Shown: piece after piece, positions 23,878 to 28,949 of the stretch
Position numbering within the stretch: position 1 is the first letter of the stretch
Layout of the letters: the number at the start of each line of letters is the position of its first letter
Source: Dissophora ornata
Lineage: Eukaryota; Mortierellomycota; Mortierellomycetes; Mortierellales; Mortierellaceae
Direction: 5' to 3'
DNA: 28,949 nt
Assembly (NCBI GenBank): GCA_025201705.1
Contig: MU616934.1
Span: 2,196-31,144 of the forward strand
Notes under the pieces: model-generated
Database searches by the model: none
Told to the model about the DNA's origin: nothing
Seen by the model: the letters and a program-made list of their open reading frames with translations, nothing else
Made by a program: the position numbers and the translations under genes

Positions 23878-24682
23878 ATGAGATCCTCAGTCCTCCTCCC
23901 ATCTCTCTCTTTGCTCGCCTCCGCCTTCTTGCTGGTGTCACATGCCGCGAGTTCATTTTCAGAGTCCCTAAGGGACCTTGACAACTTTGTTGTCGTTGAT
24001 GGTTATGGGCCCGAAAGGTAAGCTGATCGGCTATCTGTTTTAGAGCGCTCGTGCTGATTTCCAAACTATGCAAAGTCTGACCCCATCGCACCTGTTGTTT
24101 TTTTCTTACAGATGGGGATGCTCGTTCAGGAACACTCAAGTGCATCCAAGTGATGCCGGCACCACAATCACCATCGGAAAGGATTCTGACTTGAAGCCCT
24201 ACTCTTGTGGGGAGCTCATCTACATTCCAGGGGACCTGGGCTATGGTACCTATTCCATAGACATGATCGCCTCCAATATTGTTGGCCAAGTCACCTCCTT
24301 CTTCTTGATCGCGAATGGGGATACTGAAATTGACGTGGAGCTCACGGGGTTGAACAACCGGATTGGCTGGATGAACATCTGGCATAATCAGAAGCAGAAC
24401 CCCATCTCGATCAACCTTCCCTTTGACACTTCCGAGGACTGGCACACATACTCGTTCGAATGGCGAAAGGGTTATGTGGCATGGTCCATAGACGGAAACG
24501 TCGTTCTGAACCGTTCCGACATCGCTACGACACCCCCTTCCAACACCAATTACAGATTGGCCATCAATTCATGGACACAGGTTAACCCTGAGGAGAATAT
24601 CAAGTGGGCAGGGAAGTTCAAGTATCCTACAGATGGACGAGTACCTCAGTCGAAGTTCAGGAACATTCGCTACACGCCATAA
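23878..24682 (+). CDS. Secreted glycoside hydrolase family 16 beta-glucanase (licheninase-like)
   Basis: Predicted secreted enzyme acting on beta-1,3/1,4-type glucans. Exons are 23878-24017 and 24112-24682; a 94-nt GT-AG intron gives 236 aa. Residues 1-27 form a signal peptide: MRSS, a Leu/Ala-rich core, then SHAASS. The catalytic signature EIDVE (in NGDTEIDVEL, bases about 24324-24338) has both Glu and the middle Asp of the GH16 nucleophile/acid pair. Around it are YGTYSIDMIA, TSFFLIANG and WHTYSFEWRKGYVAWSIDG, the strands typical of bacterial-type lichenases. No CBM, GPI signal or Ser/Thr tail is seen, so release is more likely than wall anchoring. Use in nutrition or wall remodelling cannot be told apart. 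Single-domain length is normal for the family. Confidence 0.92.
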
Positions 24683-25381
24683 GAAGCTGTCCTACTGTGC
24701 TGCGAGAATACTCGTAGCAGCGTATTGATCTGAGAGAATAGAGATGTGCATGTGGATAGTCCATAGATGCTGGCATCCCATGGATTATTAAAATATAATT
24801 CGAACAGGAACCTTGCGCTACAGCCAGTGTACCAGATGTGGATTCTGGATATCAATTCGGAAAAAGGTGTTCACTCTGCTTGATGTCTGAGAAGCTGGGC
24901 GTGTGGTTCAGCATGCCGGACTCGCATGAGCCAATATCCCTTCAAGTCTTGCCGCTTCTTGCCCATAGGATAAAGCCACCTTTCAATCTACCATGTATTC
25001 GAGCATCACAGGGTACACTGCCTTCAACTTTGCTTGGTCTCTTTCAACGAACAATAGCGCCATGCGAGGATACGGTGTTGCTGTCTCATCACACTGTATT
25101 GCCTTCCTCATCTAGTCCTCCACAGACATGAATTGCCACATATGTGGAAGACAGAGCCCCGAAAAGCGACAAAGGAACAGCACCTCCAGCCAGTCCGCGG
25201 GTGCGCTGCGCAGCAGAGTGTATTGCGATAATCACAGGGCCTGCACTTGTGGGTTCCCATGTCTAGAAGCTTGGATGGGCATATGTGAAACCAACTGCAC
25301 GATGTATCGCAGAAAGTACTCGCGTGCGCCAAATGTATACATGTCACTGGACCATTGGGCGCATGATGACCAGTGGTGTGG

Positions 25382-25427
25382 AGCTAAGCTAAGCCAAGCT
25401 ATGCTTGCCAAGCCAAGCCAAGCCAAC
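25382..25427. repeat. AAGCY pentamer tandem repeat
   Basis: Degenerate tandem pentamers: AAGCT twice, AAGCC, AAGCT, a short break, then AAGCC three times and AAC. It lies about 370 bases upstream of the 134-aa gene. Confidence 0.85.
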
Positions 25428-25640
25428 AGAAAAAAAACAATGAAATCAGCTTACAGCATTTAAATAGCGCGAGGTCGAGGTCAAAGAGTATTCACAGGAT
25501 CACCCGATGCATTTGATTCATCATGAAACTTTCATGCTCACTGACCCCGCCCGTTTGATTCTGCCTGCTGTGCTGCCAGATAAGCTTCGCCTTTTTCGGC
25601 CAGATGAGCATCGCATTTTTCGATCTCTTAAATTCACCCT

Positions 25641-25670
25641 TCTCTCTCTCTCTCTTTTCCACACACACAC
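25641..25670 (+). repeat. TC microsatellite followed by CA repeat
   Basis: A (TC)n run of about 14 bases, then a short spacer and (CA)n. It lies within about 150 bases upstream of the ATG at 25794. Pyrimidine tracts of this kind are common in fungal 5' UTR/promoter regions. Confidence 0.8.
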
Positions 25671-25793
25671 ATACATATTCTTCCTCATCCCGCTCTTTGT
25701 TTGATTCTCCCACCCGCCCCTTCTACGTCTTTCTCTTTCACTGAGGTTTACTCGTTCAGTCACGATCATCTCACAGGATATTCCAACCCGAAC

Positions 25794-26198
25794 ATGGAGT
25801 ACTTTGTAGGCTTCCCAAACTTCACGGTCAGGCAGGGTGAACACCTGAGAAACGCGTTCAATCGCCTTGCTAAGGAGAAACACTGGGAAAAGGCCAAAAA
25901 AGTCGATGAGAGCAGAAATTTCCAGAGACTAGTCGTGCAGGATCTGAATAGCCGCTTCAACAAGCTAGAGCATTATCAGGATCTTTGTGAGAAGCTGTTC
26001 GAAACCACACCAAACACACTCACACAATGCAAACTGCTTCTGAATACAAAGTATGTCAACATATGGGACATTGTCGAAGAGCGATACCAATACTTCGACA
26101 ATTTCCGCGAGTTTCGCAAATACACCTGCCCCAAACGAATATTCAAAAAAGACATAGCCAAAGAGCTGCTGCTCAACGTGTTTTTACGACACCTGTAA
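25794..26198 (+). CDS. Conserved fungal protein of unknown function (small, intronless)
   Basis: 134 aa, one exon, starting MEYFVGFPNF. The open frame extends to 25701 but has no ATG before 25794. The layout recalls a widespread uncharacterised fungal family in which an aromatic PGF-like start is followed by EFNRLAK-like, LCEKL-like, SITQCKK-like and VNIxDLVD-like blocks. Here these appear as AFNRLAKEKHWEKAKK, EHYQDLCEKLF, TLTQCKLLLNTKYVNIWDIV and FRKYTCPKRIFKKDIAKELL. It is probably helical, basic and soluble, with no signal peptide or membrane segment. No function is known to me; family recognition is from memory. AATAAA follows at 26224-26229. It is convergent with the next gene. Confidence 0.75.
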   Translation: MEYFVGFPNFTVRQGEHLRNAFNRLAKEKHWEKAKKVDESRNFQRLVVQDLNSRFNKLEHYQDLCEKLFETTPNTLTQCKLLLNTKYVNIWDIVEERYQYFDNFREFRKYTCPKRIFKKDIAKELLLNVFLRHL

Positions 26199-26421
26199 AC
26201 TTCCTGTTTCCAAAGTAGGAAAAAATAAAGGCTGTAGACGGGCCGAATGTTGTTTGAACGATTGCACAGTTCTGGTTTCCACCTTCATCAAAAATCGACT
26301 ACGATTCTGGCGATTTTGGCCAAATTAAACCTAAAGTACAAAGTCTCCTCATGTCTCCAACTTCAGTTAAGACTCCAGTCGCCATCTAATAATTCACTAC
26401 GTCGTCGACGTGATTGTTCTC

Positions 26422-27328
26422 TCATTCGAACAGGTCGAATTCGCTGTCCTCAGTGTCTTCGCCGTCGTCGTCCCTGTTGTCACTGTCAGTGCTATCGAAT
26501 TGAAGGGGAGGGGGTTTGTGCATCTGCTCACTGGCACTTCTGGATTTTTTTTTCGAATCCTTCAATTATATGTCGGCAGGGGCGCCGTGAAAGGTATATT
26601 GCCGCGCTTTGAGCAGTTCGACTAACCTGACCTCTTTTTTCTGTGTAAAACTCGATAAGTGCCCGAGCAGAGTTGGGTATAGAGAGAGTAATAAACCCCT
26701 CCTCTATAATGTCTTGGAGGTCGCTGAGGCGCTGGTTATTTGGGCCATTTGGATCAGCCTCGGCAGCTTCTGCACCCTACGGCTCACCCTTGACTCCTTA
26801 CTTGCCGCTTCGACTAGCGGTTCCTACATCCTGTGATTCGTCCTCGGTTTCTCGTTTGCCCTTGCAACCGGAGTCAGCCACGACTCCTGCGCCTTACGGC
26901 TCACCCTCGACTCTTTGCTTTCCCTTTCGACTAGCGATTCCGGCGCCCTGCTCCCCATCCTCGGTTCTTGGTTCGTCCTTGCTTTTTTGACCCGGTAGAT
27001 CTGGTCCGACCGGAGTTGCAATGTCAAAGGTGATAGCCTCGTAGACATGAATCTGGATCTTGTTGATTGCTCCCACGCACAACCGCAGCCGTTGCGTAAT
27101 ACATGTGGCATCTATCTCGGCTATGTGCACAATTGCAGAGGATGTGCCAGCTGGGGCGCTGGTCGAACCAACAGAGTCCAAGGCAAGAGATTTAAGCGTA
27201 TTGGCATCGATGCAGACTATGGTCAGCGTTTACATCTGGTAACGGCGTTGCACACCCTGTTTCGTTTCGTTGCGCCTCCCGGTCATCTGCCGTCGCCCAC
27301 GCTTTTGGCCGTCTTTGGCACTGTCCAT
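26422..27328 (-). CDS. Unrecognised spliced gene with internal tandem repeat and acidic C-terminus
   Basis: Minus-strand exons proposed: 27328-27256, 27216-26905, 26769-26627 and 26559-26422, about 221 aa. The best-supported parts are exon 2 (IVHIAEIDATCITQRL, CVGAINKIQIHVYEAI, a Lys/Glu-rich segment), exon 3 (QRLSDLQDIIEEGFITL, NSARALIEFYTEKRGQ) and exon 4 (DSKKKSRSASEQMHK, then an acidic tail ending EDSEFDLFE). Introns 2 (135 nt) and 3 (67 nt) are GT-AG and phase-consistent. Intron 2 spans a duplicated segment and removes in-frame stops. Exon 1 (MDSAKDGQKRGRRQ) is least sure because it needs a 39-nt intron. I do not recognise the protein; the basic start and acidic tail suggest a nuclear or nucleic-acid role (inference). 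Two TGACTCA sites lie upstream. Confidence 0.55.
26750..26992 (-). repeat. Two-copy 117-bp in-frame tandem repeat
   Basis: Two units lie about 117 bases apart (39 codons), roughly three bases in four alike by eye. Shared blocks on the minus strand include CGAGGA, CGCTAGTCGAA and GGGTGAGCCGTA followed by GCAG. Translated, both carry TED, ASR-GK and GEP before a stop codon. Confidence 0.7.
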
Positions 27329-27440
27329 TTCCTTTTCTTTTTCTCCTTCTCCTTCCCTGCTTTATTCTCGGACCCCTGTGGAGCTGCGAGCGGCTGTGTC
27401 TGTGTATGGTGTTGAGGTTGATGGCACGACCCCTCAGAAG

Positions 27441-27455
27441 TGAGTCACTGAGTCA
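27441..27455 (-). promoter_or_regulatory. Two TGACTCA (Gcn4/AP-1-type) sites 8 bp apart
   Basis: The minus strand reads TGACTCAGTGACTCA, two perfect Gcn4/AP-1 heptamers. They lie about 113-127 bases upstream of the proposed ATG at 27328, a usual promoter distance. This suggests amino-acid or stress control by a bZIP factor (inference). Confidence 0.5.
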
Positions 27456-27733
27456 GTGGGTCCTTCATTTCAAAGGCAGGACGGAACTAGTTTGACTTGA
27501 ACCTGTCTTGCCTTTTTTCATCAACTTTGATGTCCACTTGCATGAGAAGATAGGCATGGAAACAGGCAAAAGAAATGTATTAAGAAGAGTAGGGAGTAGC
27601 ATAAAAAGTTGTTGCGCAATCGACGTTCAAAGATTGGGAACGTTTACATGGACTTAGTGCAGGAGTTGATGACCTCCGTCAGAATAAGAGGCTCACGGGG
27701 GCAAGAATACAATCCTCAGCACGTCCAAGCCAG

Positions 27734-27749
27734 AAAAAGAAAGAAAAAA
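27734..27749 (-). terminator. RNA polymerase III terminator of tRNA-Phe
   Basis: Read on the minus strand, T6, T3 and T5 runs broken by single C bases begin two bases after the tRNA 3' end. This is a standard Pol III stop. Confidence 0.75.
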
Positions 27750-27751
27750 TA

Positions 27752-27776
27752 TGCGACTTGTGTGGATTGAACACAC

Positions 27777-27817
<41 letters not shown>

Positions 27818-27824
27818 AAGTCGC
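27752..27824 (-). tRNA. tRNA-Phe (anticodon GAA)
   Basis: 73 nt, no intron. The acceptor stem GCGACTT pairs with AAGTCGC, with discriminator A. The D-arm region TAGCTCAGTTGGGAGAGC is the A box. The anticodon arm TCAGA-CTGAAGA-TCTGA carries GAA. The T arm GTGTG-TTCAATC-CACAC is the B box. CCA is not encoded, as expected in nuclear genes. Confidence 0.96.
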
Positions 27825-27904
27825 ATTTGATGAAAGGTGGAAATCAAGATCCTATAAGTAGTCTCAAAGAAGAATAATCGCAAATGCTGCGCTCAGCTGA
27901 AAAG

Positions 27905-28057
27905 TCTTACCCGGTCGAATCCTGGAGACCGCGGGCCCCGGCCGCAATGCAACTATGCTCTATATTATCTACAGCATTTTTTTCATAGACCATAGCTAAC
28001 AAACCTCATGACCCTGGGGGTCCTTGCTAGTAAAAAAAAATAAAAATAAAAAATAAG
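27905..28057 (+). repeat. Possible tRNA-derived SINE-like fragment
   Basis: GGTCGAATCC at about 27913-27922 resembles a Pol III B box in a T-arm with one mismatch. About 110 bases later an A-rich tail with T interruptions (28031-28056) follows. No clear A box is found and there is no second copy in the window. Weak support. Confidence 0.25.
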
Positions 28058-28074
28058 CAGTCGGAACATGAGAG

Positions 28075-28575
28075 GAGGAAGTTAAAAAGCGAAAGAGAAG
28101 GGGCGTGATACCTCGGGCCGGAAACCGCCAAAGTGCCATGGGGCCGACGGTGGCGCAATTTGGGATTCGCTGGAGGAGAATATCGGTGGAGTACGAGATT
28201 CGAAGATGCCGGGCAGGACTATTACCATGCGAAAACCGAGGTCTGTCTAGGACTCACACTTGACCCACATGACGCGGACCGCACGTTGCTACAGAGCCTG
28301 CTGGGAAAGAGGCACCTGGGGACTATGGAGAGGATGGGGAGGATTGGGTTTTGGTAGGAGATGTCTTCAAATCTTTAACACCCTGACGAGGGGTGGCAAT
28401 AGTTGCGTGGGCCCACTGGGTTAGCCCGTGGGAACGCGACTGGTTATATAGCGTTGGTGGATGCCTTCATTGCAAAGGGGGACATTATTCGTAGATTCCT
28501 ACATAGGATTCTGGCTTTGTTTTCGTCGCGTTATTAAACCAGGGAGACATGTTGTTATTATTAAAAAAAAAAAAA
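28075..28575 (+). mobile_element. 3' portion of the poly(A)-tailed repetitive element, copy 2
   Basis: Same orientation and 3' end as copy 1. The match is strong from 28257 to the 13-base A-run at 28563-28575. It is looser, with indels, back to about 28095. The copy-1 Cys motif is not preserved here, although PHDADRT and LLGKRHLG are. It is probably 5'-truncated. I could not identify a target-site duplication. Confidence 0.6.
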
Positions 28576-28632
28576 GGGAACAGAAGGTGCATGCCACGAA
28601 CCAAGCATGCAGTCGCGTCATTTACCTTGGAA

Positions 28633-28672
28633 TTGAGGAATGAGGAATGAGCAAGGAGCAAGGAGCAAGGAG
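28633..28672 (+). repeat. Heptamer tandem repeat GAGGAAT/GAGCAAG
   Basis: GAGGAAT twice, then GAGCAAG three times and a partial copy. It begins about 60 bases after the poly(A) tail of copy 2. Confidence 0.85.
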
Positions 28673-28949
28673 CACTGACCCTTTTCTAGCAACCATGGCG
28701 CGTCCTCCTGCTGATTAATTATTGCTAGAATAATGGTGCAATATCGAGCAGCATTGCTACCATATATCACCCTGCTTGTACTGAGCCCCACAAGTCGCCA
28801 TTCCTGAACCTCATGTAGTCTATCATGCTGATTAATCCAACCCACTGCCACCAAGTATAAGTAGTCCCTCACTTTATTACATAGAACCCCAGTCTGCAAT
28901 AAACCTCTTTCTTGTCCTTTCCTGAACTCACCTTTCCAGTCTTGTCCGC
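28640..28949 (+). mobile_element. Possible LTR start or promoter, cut by the window edge
   Basis: A TATA-like GTATAAGTAG near 28854-28863 is followed about 35 bases later by AATAAA (about 28900-28905) and a pyrimidine-rich stretch. This spacing is typical of the U3-R part of a fungal LTR. No terminal repeat partner, primer-binding site or coding region is visible, so it could be an ordinary promoter. Confidence 0.25.

Larger units (their letters stand above)
24683..25793. other. GH16 3' flank and promoter side of the next gene
   Basis: About 1.1 kb without a supported gene. A Cys-rich plus-strand frame (25128-25463) has a CX2C-like start but no family resemblance, and both strands are open there, so it is not called. 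It holds the AAGCC pentamer array (25382-25427), a TTTAAATA near 25459 and a TC/CA tract at 25641-25670. Confidence 0.45.

Noticed and set aside
25128..25463. Cys-rich plus-strand open frame of 111 codons
   Set aside because: The opposite strand is also open and Cys-rich. There is no recognisable zinc-binding family, and it ends in the AAGCC repeat.
26673..26990. Plus-strand 105-codon frame with a 39-residue repeat
   Set aside because: The repeat is in frame on both strands because the unit is 117 bases. Flanking minus-strand exons splice in phase, which favours the minus strand.
27047..27415. 122-codon plus-strand frame opposite the hidden gene
   Set aside because: Its Phe/Ser-rich part is the complement of a Lys/Glu-rich minus strand. 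The minus-strand exons have better protein character and an acidic C-terminus.
1..28949. CRISPR array, biosynthetic cluster or bacterial-type system
   Set aside because: There are no regular spaced repeats, and the genes are unrelated eukaryotic loci, each with its own promoter.

Overview
The window looks like fungal nuclear DNA, most likely from an early-diverging lineage such as the Mortierella group (inference). Genes are closely packed and intron-rich, with mostly GT-AG introns of about 70-190 nt. They encode eukaryotic ribosomal proteins, a PP2A B56 subunit, a TBC RabGAP, a SCAP-type sterol sensor and a Zn2Cys6 regulator. Exon boundaries below were placed by hand from splice consensus, reading phase and known family sequences; no search was run.

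Layout. 1-619: 3' end of a poly(A)-tailed repeat. 1167-4822 (-): GRAM-GRAM-TBC RabGAP, 4 exons. 5320-8454 (-): PP2A B56 regulatory subunit, 11 exons, one intron GC-AG. 9197-10645 (-): ribosomal protein eL27, 5 exons. 11167-12449 (+): ribosomal protein uL14 (RPL23), 4 exons, head to head with eL27. 12881-18294 (+): SCAP homologue, 4 exons. 18591-19019 (-): tentative small gene. 19447-22948 (-): Zn2Cys6 fungal transcription factor, 4 exons. 23878-24682 (+): secreted GH16 glucanase, 2 exons. 25794-26198 (+): conserved fungal protein of unknown function. 26422-27328 (-): an unrecognised gene with an in-frame internal tandem repeat. 27752-27824 (-): tRNA-Phe(GAA). 28075-28575 (+): second copy of the poly(A) repeat. 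28633-28949: short tandem repeats and a possible LTR start.

The genes are mostly unrelated housekeeping and regulatory loci, not a cluster. The closest functional link is the eL27/uL14 pair, two large-subunit ribosomal proteins sharing a promoter of about 520 bp; each also has one intron of about 650-690 nt. No new multi-gene system is evident. The most unusual observations concern gene structure. eL27 has a GC-AG first intron and a 691-nt second intron whose conserved boundaries fit AT-AC and not GT-AG. The PP2A gene has a GC-AG intron that stays open in frame. The gene at 26422-27328 has an intron that spans a tandem duplication.
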